Notes: generated by a model not told the origin, from the letters alone. A DNA stretch of 35,555 bases from Verrucomicrobiales bacterium (GCA_024638765.1 JAHEJT010000030.1:1-35555); one strand, 5' to 3'; positions 1 through 8,701 are shown, numbered from the stretch's first letter. Program-made: numbers and translations.

Positions 1-43
1 CGGTCCCTGTCCCTAAGCCGGTCCCTGTCCCTAAGCCGGTCCC
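1..43. repeat. 18-bp direct tandem repeat, about 2.4 copies
   Basis: Two full copies of an 18-bp unit beginning CGGTCCCTGTCCC lie at 1-18 and 19-36, with a partial third copy at 37-43. The array is cut by the window edge, so it may be longer. It directly abuts the 3' end of the small membrane-protein gene. Confidence 0.85.
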
Positions 44-244
44 CTAGCGGTCGCCCTTCCGGAGGTCCCGCCACGCAAAAAACACTCCCACGGCCACGGC
101 ACCAATGAACGCGATTGAACCCATTAGGGTTGCGATATCGGAATCGCCGAATATCAAAAACACGCCGCCCGCCAGCAGGATTCCAATCAGGAATGACGCT
201 ACGATTTTCCCCCAATAAATGCCCAATAGTGTCTGGAAATCCAT
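44..244 (-). CDS. small two-helix membrane protein, unknown function
   Basis: This encodes a 66-residue protein starting MDFQTLLG. Two hydrophobic stretches at about residues 13-33 and 40-58 are separated by a short acidic turn (GDSD), and the C-terminus is basic, so it is probably an inner-membrane hairpin protein. The frame stays open upstream to 385. That extension runs into a dispersed palindrome at 388-412 and encodes an atypical Cys-rich stretch, so the ATG at 244 is the better start. No family is recognised. The end abuts the tandem repeat at 1-43. Confidence 0.5.
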   Translation of the reverse strand: MDFQTLLGIYWGKIVASFLIGILLAGGVFLIFGDSDIATLMGSIAFIGAVAVGVFFAWRDLRKGDR

Positions 245-387
245 TGATTCCAACGGCCAGCCAACTGAATTAACTTCTGGAAGTAAATCACATCCTTCTT
301 CCCAACAGCGCATCGACTTGCCGGTGGGAGCTGCCCGATCTGTAAACGCAAAGTAGCACGGACATGCTGCCTGTGTTTCATCCACGA

Positions 388-412
388 GACAGGCAGGATG
401 CCTGTCCTACTT
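388..412. repeat. dispersed palindrome, GGCAGGATGCC core
   Basis: The stretch 388-406 is a nearly perfect palindrome (GACAGGCAGGATGCCTGTC) followed by CTACTTT. Related copies occur at 1039-1094, 2359-2388, 20297-20326 and 20397-20424. All lie between genes or at gene ends. Confidence 0.8.
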
Positions 413-492
413 TACCTTGAGTCCGGAACCTCAAACGTATCGATTTGCCAATCCCCGTCCGCCATACCACCTTGAAATTTGAATCTTAAAAC

Positions 493-507
493 GCAGCCGA
501 AGGCTGC
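493..507. repeat. small palindrome GCAGCC-GAA-GGCTGC
   Basis: A perfect 6-bp stem with a 3-nt loop lies just upstream of the GNAT gene. It resembles the short intergenic palindromes elsewhere in the window. It argues against the upstream ATG at 479 as the GNAT start, because that start would translate through the palindrome. Confidence 0.6.
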
Positions 508-520
508 ACTTACTCGCCCC

Positions 521-961
521 ATGCCCGCCTACACCATCCGACTCGCCGACTGGTCCACGGACGGCCCGCACCTGCGCCGCGTCCGCCGAGAAATCTTCAT
601 CGTCGAACAACAGGTGCCCGAATCTCTCGAGCTCGACGGCCTCGATTCCAAGTGCCGCCACGCCCTCGCTGAGGAAGCGGAGAGCGGCGACGTCCTCGGG
701 GTGGCGCGCCTCACCCCGGACCTCCACATCGGCCGCGTCGCGGTCCTCAAAGCATACCGCAAACGCGGCATCGGCACCGCGCTCACCAAATTCCTGATCG
801 CGCGCGCTGCTGAGGAGGGCTTCCCCCGCGTCATCATCCATTCGCAGACCCACGCCGTGGAGTTCTACGCCCGCCTCGGCTTTTCGCCCGAAGGCAAAGA
901 ATTCATGGAAGCCGGCATCCCCCATATCCGGATGGTCCGGGAGCTGATGACCCCGGATTAA
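521..961 (+). CDS. GNAT family N-acetyltransferase (YjcF/ElaA-like)
   Basis: This encodes a 146-residue acetyl-CoA-dependent N-acetyltransferase. The family signature is visible: an N-terminal IFIVEQQVPESLELDG segment at residues 25-40, typical of the YjcF/ElaA branch, and the acetyl-CoA pyrophosphate loop RKRGIG at 80-85 after strand GRVAVL. The C-terminal VEFYARLGFSPEG segment is also typical of GNAT proteins. The substrate cannot be read from sequence. The start at 521 was chosen over 479 because the extra 14 residues come from a palindrome and the conserved fold begins with PAYTIRLAD. There is no SD sequence. The gene stands alone, flanked by dispersed repeats on both sides. Confidence 0.9.
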   Translation: MPAYTIRLADWSTDGPHLRRVRREIFIVEQQVPESLELDGLDSKCRHALAEEAESGDVLGVARLTPDLHIGRVAVLKAYRKRGIGTALTKFLIARAAEEGFPRVIIHSQTHAVEFYARLGFSPEGKEFMEAGIPHIRMVRELMTPD

Positions 962-1038
962 GTTCCCCGGCGACCGCTCACCCAGATCGTAGCGATCCGT
1001 CAATGGGAGCGCGGAAGGCTCGTCCGCTTCTGAGAGTG

Positions 1039-1094
1039 TCACAGGCATCCTGCCTGCGATCACTGGAGGAGACAGGCAGGATGCCTCCTACTTT
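1039..1094. repeat. paired dispersed palindrome, GGCAGGATGCC family
   Basis: Two copies in opposite orientation, ACAGGCATCCTGCCTG and GACAGGCAGGATGCCTCC, are separated by about 16 bp. They form a possible large hairpin downstream of the GNAT gene. This is the same family as 388-412 and 2359-2388. Confidence 0.75.
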
Positions 1095-1205
1095 GGGAAC
1101 TGGCACTTGCTCAAATCCCAATTTCCTGTAAATTATGGTAATTATAATCCCAGGCCGGGCTTATTCTCCCGATCTCGACCCGCTTCCGCCCTTTTTCCCC
1201 ACACC

Positions 1206-2348
1206 ATGGCCCGGCCACCGACCCAGATTTTCGCCCTCCTCCTCCCTCTCGCCGGGCTCGCCGGGCTGTTCGCCATCCTTCAAGCCCCCGATCCGGATCC
1301 CACCGCCAACTCCCGTCCCGCCCTCACTTCCCCCGCCGAGGTCGCCTCCCGCGCCGAAATCGTCTCTCGCGCCCTCGCGGCGGACCCGCCGCAGACCGCC
1401 ACCCAGGCAGCCGCCTCACTCGACAACGAGACCCGCCAGAAACTCGCCAAGAGACGCGAGTTCTTCCCGGACCCGGAGCCGGACGCCCAAGCCGCCGCAC
1501 CCGGGAACCCCCACCTCCCCGCCTTTGAAAATTCGGATCCCCGCAGCGATCCCAAGGCTCAGGCGTTGGCCGACTTCATCCGGAAAACGAGATCACTCTC
1601 CGCCCACTTCATCGCCTGGGCCAAGAAATACTCCGAAACCGAAAACGAATCCCAACGGCAGACGCTGCTGGTGGAAGGGCTTTATCGCGCCAACCTGCGG
1701 GGCGAAGTCATGATGGAACTGATGCGCCGCGCTCCCGAGGAGGCGGTAAAACGATCCCTGCCCCTGCACGTGTATCACCAGCTCCCCGACGAAATTCAGG
1801 CGCGCGTGGAAACACCCTTCAGCGCCCTCGCTAAAATCCTTCCCCCCGAAAACCCTGCCATTGATCCGCCCAAGAATCCTTTCCGGCGTTTGCGTATCCA
1901 GTTACCTGGAGAAGAGGCCCCACTCGAGTGCATCGCTTACGGCAGGCGCAGTGAAATGCATCCCAAAGAAGCATGTGCGGTCCAGGGAATCCGGCTCGAA
2001 AGCCTTGCCGTGCTCCGCGAAGATGTCGTCCAGTTACTCCACACCAGGGATATCCCCACTGCCCGCGACATTTTCACCGTCGCCAATCCCGATCCCGACC
2101 GGTGCTTCGCTTCCGGCCACGCTCTCGCAGACCGGTTCACCGTCGGTCTCGCCGGCGGTAAACTTCTTTACTTCCAGGATGAGCGTATCCTCCTCGACTT
2201 CAACCGGAGGATCGGCGCCCTCGATGCCTCCCCCAACCCGCGCCTCAGCTCGCGATCCCTCTTTTCCCCGGGCGCCATCCCAAAGGCGGACGCGGGATTC
2301 AACTTTGCCTTCGCCCGAAAAGCGCCCCGGTCTGCGCCGGTGCGCTAG
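1206..2348 (+). CDS. membrane-anchored protein of unknown function
   Basis: This encodes 380 residues. An N-terminal hydrophobic segment at about 7-26 is followed by a Pro/Ala-rich linker to about 120, then a helical region and a C-terminal region with a few Cys (for example EACAVQG and DRCFASG). It is probably exported and anchored. The motif RGEVMMELMRRAPEEAVKRSLP near the middle resembles, from memory, a segment seen at the start of large verrucomicrobial surface proteins; I have no family name for it. The ATG at 1206 directly precedes the hydrophobic segment and was preferred to 1107. There is no SD; the leader is C-rich. The gene ends just before the palindrome at 2359-2388. Confidence 0.65.
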   Translation: MARPPTQIFALLLPLAGLAGLFAILQAPDPDPTANSRPALTSPAEVASRAEIVSRALAADPPQTATQAAASLDNETRQKLAKRREFFPDPEPDAQAAAPGNPHLPAFENSDPRSDPKAQALADFIRKTRSLSAHFIAWAKKYSETENESQRQTLLVEGLYRANLRGEVMMELMRRAPEEAVKRSLPLHVYHQLPDEIQARVETPFSALAKILPPENPAIDPPKNPFRRLRIQLPGEEAPLECIAYGRRSEMHPKEACAVQGIRLESLAVLREDVVQLLHTRDIPTARDIFTVANPDPDRCFASGHALADRFTVGLAGGKLLYFQDERILLDFNRRIGALDASPNPRLSSRSLFSPGAIPKADAGFNFAFARKAPRSAPVR

Positions 2349-2358
2349 TGCAGCAAAT

Positions 2359-2388
2359 GAAGTAGCGGCAGGATGCCGCCGCTACTTC
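2359..2388. repeat. dispersed palindrome with 11-bp arms
   Basis: The arms GAAGTAGCGGC and GCCGCTACTTC flank an AGGATGCC centre. It lies between two same-strand genes and could form a strong RNA hairpin. It has no T-run, so terminator function is uncertain. A closely related copy is at 20297-20326. Confidence 0.85.
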
Positions 2389-2487
2389 CCGCGTCTCCAT
2401 CCCCCGAATCACCTGCCTCGGGCTATTGGTTTGCCCGCAAGCCGCCTCCTGCTAGAGTGCTTCCGGGGAATCTTTCCTGCATCGAGC

Positions 2488-3951
2488 ATGACAGCGAGTG
2501 CGCCGACACAACCTCCCGACGGCGGGGAGGAAAAAACTGCGCCCTCCGGCAAGCGCCCGCGGGGACTCGATCGGCTCTTCCAGCCCGTCGATATAGCGTC
2601 CCTGGTGGCCTTCAGAATCTGCTTCGGCGCCCTCATGGTTTGGGAGATCTACCGGTTCTACGTCAGCGGCTATATCAAGTCGGTCTGGGTCGAGCCCGTT
2701 TTCCATTTCACTTACCACGGATTTTCCTGGGTCCAACCCTGGCCCGGGGACGGCATATACTGGCACTGCCTCCTCGTCACGATCGCCGCGGCCGGCATCG
2801 CCTTGGGACTGTTTTACCGCGCCTCCTGCGCGCTCTTTACCCTCGGCTGGTTCTTTCTCTTCCTGGTCGAGCAATCGCGTTACGTAAATCACTTTTACCT
2901 CATCGGTCTCATCGGATTTCTCCTCACCATTGTCCCCGCCCATCGCGCCTTCTCTTTGGACGCACTTCGCATCAGGAAATTGCGGGCCCACACCGTACCC
3001 GCCTGGTGCCCCTGGCTGTTGCGCGCTCAAATGGGCATCGTCTACACTTACAGCGGCATCGCCAAACTCGACAGCGACTGGCTACAGGGGGAACCCCTCC
3101 GCGATTTCCTCGTCACCAAAGCCCATTGGCCGCTGATCGGAAATCTCTTCTATGAGGAATGGGTGGTCTACTTATCTTCTTACGGCGCCCTCTTCGTAAC
3201 CCTCTTCGCGGTCCCCCTGCTCCTGTGGAAACGTTCTCGCCCGTGGATGTTCACCCTCTTGCTCTTCTTCCACATCTCTAACGCGGTGCTCTTCAACATC
3301 GGCGTGTTCCCCGCCCTCGCCATCACCGCCACCACCATTTTTTTTGAACCCGATTGGCCCAGGCGGCTCTTCCGGCGACTCGCGCCCGCGCGCAAGCCCG
3401 TGGACCACCCGACACCCGCGACGGCCGCCGTGCCCTCTCCCTCGCGTCACCGCCGTGCCGTCCTCGCATTCCTCACCGCGTATCTCGGCATCCAGGTGCT
3501 CGTCCCGCTCCGGCATTTTCTTTACCCGGGATATCTGCAATGGACCGAGGAAGGCCAGATGTTCTCCTGGCATTTGAAATCCCGGTCAAAAGACAGCACC
3601 GCCCGCTTCCTCATTAAGAGCGCCGGCAAAGAAGAGGTCTGGGAAATCAACCCCGCCGATTACCTCACCCCCTGGCAACACCATAAGATGAAATCGCGAC
3701 CTGGCCTGGTCCTGCAATTCTCGCATCACCTGGCGCGGGAATTGGAGGCACAGGGATACCGCGATGTCGAAGTGCGCGCCTTGGTGCGGACTTCTCTCAA
3801 CCGGCGGCCCCACCAGTTTCTCATCGATCCTTCCGTCGATCTGGCGGCGCAACCGCGCACCTGGAGACATGATGAGTGGATTAAACCGTTGAAAGCGTCT
3901 ATCCCTGAACGCCACTATCTGGAAAAACCAAAGAAGAAAGAGCCGAAATGA
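2488..3951 (+). CDS. HTTM-domain membrane protein (vitamin K-dependent gamma-carboxylase-like)
   Basis: This encodes 487 residues with a multi-helix HTTM core at about residues 30-300 and a soluble C-terminal tail. The motif VYTYSGIAKLDSDWLQGEPL at 185-204 matches the gamma-glutamyl carboxylase signature (VKKLDADW in animals). Lys193 aligns with the catalytic base Lys218 of the human enzyme, while the preceding Lys is Ala here. YVNHFYL near 134 and the tail motif WQHHKMKSRP are also typical of bacterial members. The function of bacterial homologues is mostly unknown, so carboxylation of glutamate is possible but unproven. The frame is open back to 1861, but that part overlaps the upstream gene; ATG 2488 starts just before the conserved domain. 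Its stop overlaps the next ATG (ATGA). Confidence 0.85.
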   Translation: MTASAPTQPPDGGEEKTAPSGKRPRGLDRLFQPVDIASLVAFRICFGALMVWEIYRFYVSGYIKSVWVEPVFHFTYHGFSWVQPWPGDGIYWHCLLVTIAAAGIALGLFYRASCALFTLGWFFLFLVEQSRYVNHFYLIGLIGFLLTIVPAHRAFSLDALRIRKLRAHTVPAWCPWLLRAQMGIVYTYSGIAKLDSDWLQGEPLRDFLVTKAHWPLIGNLFYEEWVVYLSSYGALFVTLFAVPLLLWKRSRPWMFTLLLFFHISNAVLFNIGVFPALAITATTIFFEPDWPRRLFRRLAPARKPVDHPTPATAAVPSPSRHRRAVLAFLTAYLGIQVLVPLRHFLYPGYLQWTEEGQMFSWHLKSRSKDSTARFLIKSAGKEEVWEINPADYLTPWQHHKMKSRPGLVLQFSHHLARELEAQGYRDVEVRALVRTSLNRRPHQFLIDPSVDLAAQPRTWRHDEWIKPLKASIPERHYLEKPKKKEPK

Positions 3952-4391
3952 CACCGAGAAAATATCTCGAGCGTGGCCGCCTCCAACTGGATCCTATTCT
4001 TGTAAAAAACGGGTTCGTCTGGGAGGACGGCGGTGACGGAAAATCCAGCGGCGGCCATTTCGCGAGAGGCGCTTACGCCCGAGAAAACCGGAAACTGGAA
4101 CTGCACTTCCGTCACTCCCTCGGATTGGTGACCTATCATCTCGCAGGGCGGAAAATGAGTCACCAGGAATTCATGACCAGCCTGGGGGTGGCAAAAGATG
4201 CCCGTTACCCGGGCTTCAGAGACGACCCGCTGGAGGCCTTTGCCGATCTGGCCCACGATTTAAAGTATTACTGCGGCGATTTCCTCTTTGGAAAAGGAGA
4301 GGAATTTCTACTTTGCTGCCAGCGGGCCGAGGAGCGAAGCAGCCAATCGGGTTACGCCCGAATGGATTCTCCGGAAGACGAGTCGGCTTGA
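3948..4391 (+). CDS. conserved hypothetical protein, coupled to the HTTM gene
   Basis: This encodes a 147-residue soluble, charged protein with no signal peptide or membrane segment. The ATG overlaps the stop codon of the HTTM gene (ATGA), which implies translational coupling and probably a shared role. A motif DLKYYCGDFLFGKGEEF lies near residues 103-119, and a Cys-Cys pair follows. The family is not recognised. The start is well fixed by the overlap. It could be an accessory protein of the HTTM enzyme; that is inference from context only. Confidence 0.7.
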   Translation: MTPRKYLERGRLQLDPILVKNGFVWEDGGDGKSSGGHFARGAYARENRKLELHFRHSLGLVTYHLAGRKMSHQEFMTSLGVAKDARYPGFRDDPLEAFADLAHDLKYYCGDFLFGKGEEFLLCCQRAEERSSQSGYARMDSPEDESA

Positions 4392-4907
4392 ACGGCGACC
4401 GTCGCATCCGGCCGAGGCGTGCCTGTCGCGGAATACCAATGCATCGGGATTCCAAAATCCAACAGGGAGTCCAACGGTAAGATGAGGCACGGACGTCTAT
4501 GACGTCGTCCGTCCGAAAGACTTTAGAGGATTAGGAACCGCCTTGCACTCCGTTGCCGCCACCCGCCTCCATGAGAAGGGGATGTCAACCAGCTTGCTAC
4601 TCCTGCATATCCGTAAGCTGCTTCCGTATCTCTCGAATCTCGCGCTGCAACCCTGACGTGGCTGCTCCCACGAAGAAGAAGCATATGGGCAATTAAAGAT
4701 GCGGATTCCCCAGGGCGGTTGAAGATTATGATGCGATAATCTTCCCAGCGGCGGCAAAGTCAATCAAGCACCCGGTGAGACTCATTCGCATCCGCCTTCG
4801 CCAACCTGTCCCTCGTAGCTTTAGCGAAGAAGGAGGCTATGGCGGACACGTCCTTTCCCGATTCCATCGGGACTTTGCTGCGCTCAGCATCCAGCATCTT
4901 CCATCTT
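4392..4907. other. 516-bp spacer, no convincing gene; repeat debris
   Basis: All open frames here look like shadows. A palindromic GGACGTCTATGACGTCGTCC lies at 4491-4510. Around 4795-4850 is a palindrome-like segment (CTTCGCCAACC ... TTTAGCGAAGAAGG) of a kind I recall as dispersed in many genomes. From 4884 a CATCTTCCATC short-period repeat leads into the end of acpS. At 4597-4692 on the minus strand, 31 codons end in a coiled-coil-like LQREIREIRKQLTDMQE; this may be a gene remnant but has no usable start. Confidence 0.5.
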
Positions 4908-5306
4908 TCATCTTCCATCGCGCGAAGCGCGCATCGCCACCGCATTCGCCGCCGCGTAATGATCGGCGTGTGTCAGGCTCACCAATACTTCCGAGATACC
5001 GTGCTCTGCCGCAAACTCCTGTGCCTTCCCATGCAGGACGACGTAAGGTTCCCCGGAAGGATGACGCAGAATCTCCAGGTCTTTCCAGCCGATCGACTTT
5101 CCGATCCCGGTCCCGAACGCTTTGGAAATCGCCTCCTTCGCTGCAAACCGGGCGCTGTAATGACGCTCGGGATATTTCATCGATTCGCAGTAAGCCTGCT
5201 CCGCCTCCCTGAATATCCGGTTCTTAAATCGATCCCCGAATCGCTCCAGGGAACCCTGCACCCGGACCGTCTCTACGACGTCGATTCCGATTCCGAAAAT
5301 TGACAT
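4908..5306 (-). CDS. acpS: holo-[acyl-carrier-protein] synthase
   Basis: This cytosolic enzyme transfers the 4'-phosphopantetheine of coenzyme A to the serine of acyl carrier protein and so activates fatty-acid synthesis. The 132-residue length fits the trimeric AcpS type. The Mg2+-binding residues are present: Asp9 in FGIGIDVVE and Glu58 in FAAKEAISKAFGTG. The C-terminal VSLTHADHYAAANAVA block is typical. The start ATG has one of the clearest SD sequences in the window (GGAGGTGAAGGG, about 5 nt away). It lies downstream of pdxJ on the same strand, the pdxJ-acpS order also known from Escherichia coli, but here a 166-bp repeat-filled spacer separates them. Confidence 0.97.
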   Translation of the reverse strand: MSIFGIGIDVVETVRVQGSLERFGDRFKNRIFREAEQAYCESMKYPERHYSARFAAKEAISKAFGTGIGKSIGWKDLEILRHPSGEPYVVLHGKAQEFAAEHGISEVLVSLTHADHYAAANAVAMRASRDGR

Positions 5307-5333
5307 GTTTACCCTTCACCTCCTCCAAAAATC

Positions 5334-5472
5334 CCATCTCCGTCTGCGTCCATCTCCGTTCATCTGCGTTGAAATCGGATTCATTTTTTAACGCGAATTT
5401 ACGCAAATGACCGCGAATTAGCGCGAATTCAGAGCCACTACTTACTACTTACTATTCACTTTTCACTATTCA
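5334..5472. repeat. short-period intergenic repeats between pdxJ and acpS
   Basis: Three low-complexity blocks follow each other: CATCTCCGT/CATCTGCGT words at 5335-5370, ACGCGAATTTACGC-type words at 5390-5430, and TACTTACTACTTACTATTCACT-like words at 5438-5472. The words CAAATGACCGCGAAT recur in the spacer upstream of pdxJ. No gene is visible. Confidence 0.7.
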
Positions 5473-6237
5473 CTACCAACTACTCCCATACCCGTCCATG
5501 ACGAGGCGCATCTCCTTTACCGCTTCCTCGAGGCCCACGAACACCGCCCGCGAAACAATGTGATGCCCGATGTTCAATTCCGCCAGGTGCGGCACCCGGT
5601 ATAACCGCACCATGTTTCGGGTGTTGATCCCGTGCCCGGCGTTAACTTGTAATCCCGCTGCGTGGGCCCGTTTCGCACCCTCGATAAGACGCTGCACTTC
5701 CGCCGCCTCCCGCGGCGCGTCGCCGGCTGCGTTGGCGAAGGCCCCGGTGTGCAACTCCACCATCTCCGCACCCAGGGCCGCGGCTGCATCCACTTGGTCC
5801 GGCTCGGGATCGATAAACAAACTCACCGCGATCCCCTTGTCGCGCATTCTAGCGAGCGTCGGCTCCAATTCATTCCGGTTTGCCACCACGTCCAAGCCGC
5901 CCTCGGTCGTGATTTCCTCCCGGTTTTCCGGCACCAGGCAGACGAAATCCGGCGTGATCTCGAGCGCGATTTCCACGATCTCAGGCGTGTTGCCCAACTC
6001 GAGATTCAGTTTTGTCGCGATCTGTCGCTGCAACTCGAACACGTCCTCGTCCTGGATGTGCCTGCGATCCGCCCGCAGATGGATGGTGATGGAGTCCGCC
6101 CCTCCTTGCTCACATTCGCGCGCCGCATCGATGAGGACCGGCTCTGCGTTGGGAGACTCGAGCATGGTGGCATAACGCGCCTGCCGTAGCGTGGCCACGT
6201 GATCGATGTTTACGCCAAGCCGAAGTCCTTCGCCCAT
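5473..6237 (-). CDS. pdxJ: pyridoxine 5'-phosphate synthase
   Basis: This is the final condensing enzyme of DXP-dependent vitamin B6 synthesis. It joins 3-amino-2-oxopropyl phosphate and 1-deoxyxylulose 5-phosphate to give pyridoxine 5'-phosphate. The 254-residue protein spans the whole TIM barrel. Visible hallmarks are GVNIDHVATLRQAR at 8-21, SITIHLRADRRHIQD around 49-63, VCLVPE near 98, VELHTGAFA near 160 and VNAGHGIN near 198. It is slightly longer than the E. coli protein; the last residues (GYGSSW) run into the repeat spacer at 5472. There is no clear SD before ATG 6237. It is probably co-transcribed with acpS. Confidence 0.97.
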   Translation of the reverse strand: MGEGLRLGVNIDHVATLRQARYATMLESPNAEPVLIDAARECEQGGADSITIHLRADRRHIQDEDVFELQRQIATKLNLELGNTPEIVEIALEITPDFVCLVPENREEITTEGGLDVVANRNELEPTLARMRDKGIAVSLFIDPEPDQVDAAAALGAEMVELHTGAFANAAGDAPREAAEVQRLIEGAKRAHAAGLQVNAGHGINTRNMVRLYRVPHLAELNIGHHIVSRAVFVGLEEAVKEMRLVMDGYGSSW

Positions 6238-6543
6238 GGAAGGAACTTAGGGAAACTTTCCGGTATGACACCCTTTTTTTGAGGGTCGAGGGTCGAGCGA
6301 CGAGGGCCAGAAAGCCACGCTGCGGGCACCGATCGTCGAAAACGCAGCCCCGGCCGGGAAAGACGTATTCGCGCCCATTCGTTTTCATTCGCGCCCATTC
6401 GCGTTCAAAAAATTTAACACGAAGCTCTGCGAATGCGCTTCGCTTTTGCAAATGACCGCGAATCAGTCAATCGGTCATGCCCCTCGGCACTCGACACTCG
6501 ACGCTCGCCCCTCGACACTCCTCCCTCGCCCCTCGTCCCTCTC
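6238..6543. repeat. 306-bp spacer of short-period repeats between purH and pdxJ
   Basis: The spacer is nearly all low-complexity sequence. GAGGGTCGAGGGTCGAGC words occur at 6282-6303, GCGCCCATTCG words at 6371-6410, the shared word GCAAATGACCGCGAAT near 6448, and CTCGACACTCGACGCTCGCCCC words at 6486-6540. Open frames crossing it are artefacts of the repeats. No promoter or terminator is obvious. Confidence 0.7.
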
Positions 6544-8121
6544 CTAATGCAAAAAGTGCCGGTACCCCGTGAACACCATCGCCATATCGTGCTCGTCGGC
6601 GGCCGCAATCACTTCTTCGTCTCGCACCGATCCCCCCGGCTGAATCGCCGCGGTGGCGCCCGCCTCTGCGGCGGAGACCAGTCCGTCGGCGAAGGGGTAA
6701 AGGGCGTCACTCGCCACCACGCTGCCTTCCAGCGATAGGCCGGCGGCTTCCGCTTTCCACACCGCGATGCGGGAGGAATCCACCCGCGACATCTGTCCCG
6801 CGCCGATACCCAGAGTCCGGTCATGACGACAGAAAACAATAGCGTTGGATTTCACGTGCTTGACCACGCGCCACGCAAAACGCATCGCGTCGATTTCTTC
6901 TTTGCTGGGAGGCCGCTTGGTCACTACTTTCTCCTCGAGACTGGTGAGTCCCATCGCCTTGGGGTCGCTGTCCATCACCAGCAGACCCCCCGGCGCCGAT
7001 CGCACCACCTGCTCTCCCAGGATCTCTTCATACCCTGCCACCATCTCGATGAGGCGAAGGTTTTTTTTCTTCTGCAGAATCGCACGGGCCTCCGCTTCGA
7101 ACCCCGGCGCAATGATGACGTCGGTGAAAATCTCCGAGATCACCCTGGCCAACGCCTCCTGCATCGGACGATTGCATACGATCACGCCTCCGAATGGCGC
7201 TTGCTTGTCGGTCTCAAAAGCCTTGTCCCACGCTTCACGCAGATCTTCTTCCGAAGAACCCACCCCACAGGGATTGGTGTGCTTGAGAATGGCGACGGTG
7301 GGACGGTTGAACTCGCTGATTAATTCCGCTGCCGCAGCGATGTCGATGACGTTGGTATAAGAGAGCTCCTTGCCCTGAAGCTTATTGAAATATTCGTCGA
7401 ATCGGCCGTAGAGTGCGGCCTTCTGGTGCGGATTCTCACCGTAACGTAACTCCGAGCTCAAGGGCAGCTGCAGGGAGAAGGAACTTTCCGTCGCCTGGCT
7501 CTGGTTGAGAAACCGCGCAATCGCGCCGTCATACTGCGAGGTCCGCTGAAACACCTTGATCGCCAGTCGCTCACGCGTGCGCAGACTGATCTTGGCCCCT
7601 TTCGATCCCTCTGCCTCTTCCGCATCTTCGGAATCTTCCGATTGCAGTTCCTCCAGGATCGATTCGTAATCCTCGGGATCGGTGACCACCGCCACTGACT
7701 CGTAATTCTTGGCCGCGGACCGCAGCATGGCCGGACCCCCGATGTCGATCTGCTCGATCGCATCCGCCAACTCCACGCCTTCCTGCGCCACCGTTTCTTC
7801 AAACGGATACAAGTTCACCACCAGCAGATCGATGGGAGGAATCTCGTTTTGCTCCGCCTCCTTGGCGTGCGTCTCATCTTCCCGGCGATAGAGCAATCCT
7901 CCATGCACCTTGGGATGCAGCGTCTTGACGCGACCCCCGAACAATTCGGGGAATCCGGTGTAATCCGAAAGTTCCACCGTGGGCACACCCTGCTCCTTGA
8001 GAAATCTGGCGGTGCCGCCGGTGGACAGAATTTCCACGCCTTTCTTGTGCAGCGCCTCGGCAAAGGTTGCGAGACCCGTCTTATCCGAGACGGAAATAAG
8101 CGCTCTGCGAATCGTGCCCAT
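6544..8121 (-). CDS. purH: bifunctional AICAR formyltransferase / IMP cyclohydrolase
   Basis: PurH catalyses the last two steps of purine synthesis, formylating AICAR with 10-formyltetrahydrofolate and closing the ring to IMP. The 525 residues cover both domains. The N-terminal MGS-like cyclohydrolase has [20 protein letters not shown] and [13 protein letters not shown]. The transformylase has [15 protein letters not shown] and KHTNPCG with Lys280-His281, the catalytic pair. The C-terminus LHKGMVFT-type end is present as [13 protein letters not shown]. An acidic insert near residues 150-170 ([12 protein letters not shown]) is unusual. A strong SD (AGGAGGT) precedes ATG 8121 by about 5 nt. Confidence 0.97.
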   Translation of the reverse strand: MGTIRRALISVSDKTGLATFAEALHKKGVEILSTGGTARFLKEQGVPTVELSDYTGFPELFGGRVKTLHPKVHGGLLYRREDETHAKEAEQNEIPPIDLLVVNLYPFEETVAQEGVELADAIEQIDIGGPAMLRSAAKNYESVAVVTDPEDYESILEELQSEDSEDAEEAEGSKGAKISLRTRERLAIKVFQRTSQYDGAIARFLNQSQATESSFSLQLPLSSELRYGENPHQKAALYGRFDEYFNKLQGKELSYTNVIDIAAAAELISEFNRPTVAILKHTNPCGVGSSEEDLREAWDKAFETDKQAPFGGVIVCNRPMQEALARVISEIFTDVIIAPGFEAEARAILQKKKNLRLIEMVAGYEEILGEQVVRSAPGGLLVMDSDPKAMGLTSLEEKVVTKRPPSKEEIDAMRFAWRVVKHVKSNAIVFCRHDRTLGIGAGQMSRVDSSRIAVWKAEAAGLSLEGSVVASDALYPFADGLVSAAEAGATAAIQPGGSVRDEEVIAAADEHDMAMVFTGYRHFLH

Positions 8122-8251
8122 TCTTACCTCCTGGCCTTCACGACCGTGAGTGGAAAATCATTTATCTCCTTCTGAACCGGCCCTGATCGCCACCGGCGAG
8201 CGTGACCATGATCGGGGATCCGGGGTCGCGCAAGACCAAAAAATGAGCCCT

Positions 8252-8701
8252 TTACTCTCCCTCTTTCATCCGAGGGCCGACCTCGAGAAATTCGCTGCCG
8301 CCGTGATTTCCCTGGCGCACTTTAATATAAAGCGGTCCCTCCCCGGGGTTCTCCAAAGCGGCGCCCGCTCCGGTGACTTCCCCTCCTTGTCCACGGTATA
8401 AGAAATATCGCTTCGAATCGTCGCGCCCGGCTTTCCACATCTGCCAGTCCCGCCGGGTCACCGGCCGGACCTTCACCCGCAAGAGCGGTTGTCCTTCGAG
8501 CTTCAGGATCTCCGCACCCCGGGGATGCACTTCAAACGATTCCATCACTTCTTTGTCACCCAGGGCGGTCGGAAAACGCCAGCCCTCATGTGAGGCCCGC
8601 AGCCGGTGATCCCGGGCAGTGACCGCAGCCACGAATGCCACCAAGGCCGTGAAGCCGATCAATGTCCTCCCGGGAGTGCTCTTGCGCAGGTTGCTCGGCA
8701 T
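8252..8701 (-). CDS. membrane-anchored protein of unknown function
   Basis: This encodes 149 residues from ATG 8701; an in-frame GTG at 8710 is an alternative. A single hydrophobic segment at about residues 13-31 (TLIGFTALVAFVAAVTA) is followed by a soluble domain containing RRDWQMWKAGRDDSKRYFLY and LENPGEGPLYIKVRQGN. The tail probably lies outside the cytoplasm. The family is not recognised. It is upstream of purH on the same strand with a 130-bp gap, so co-transcription is possible but not shown. Confidence 0.65.
   Translation of the reverse strand: MPSNLRKSTPGRTLIGFTALVAFVAAVTARDHRLRASHEGWRFPTALGDKEVMESFEVHPRGAEILKLEGQPLLRVKVRPVTRRDWQMWKAGRDDSKRYFLYRGQGGEVTGAGAALENPGEGPLYIKVRQGNHGGSEFLEVGPRMKEGE

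Noticed and set aside
431..1063. 210-residue minus-strand frame over the GNAT gene
   Set aside because: It is a shadow; the plus-strand frame carries clear acetyltransferase motifs.
1861..2487. N-terminal extension of the HTTM frame by 209 residues
   Set aside because: It overlaps the upstream gene in another frame, crosses a palindrome and is Pro/Arg/Ser-rich; the conserved domain starts after ATG 2488.
4597..4692. Short minus-strand frame ending in a coiled-coil-like LQREIREIRKQLTDMQE
   Set aside because: Only 31 codons from a TTG without an SD. It could be a remnant, but there is too little to call a gene.
4760..4945. Minus-strand peptide containing FAKATRDRLAKAD
   Set aside because: This peptide comes from a dispersed repeat (CTTCGCTAAAGCTACGAGG on that strand) and is a known type of false gene call.
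5334..6543. CRISPR-like spacing in the repeat-rich spacers
   Set aside because: Repeat units are short and contiguous, with no constant repeat separated by unique spacers of even length, and no cas gene is in the window.
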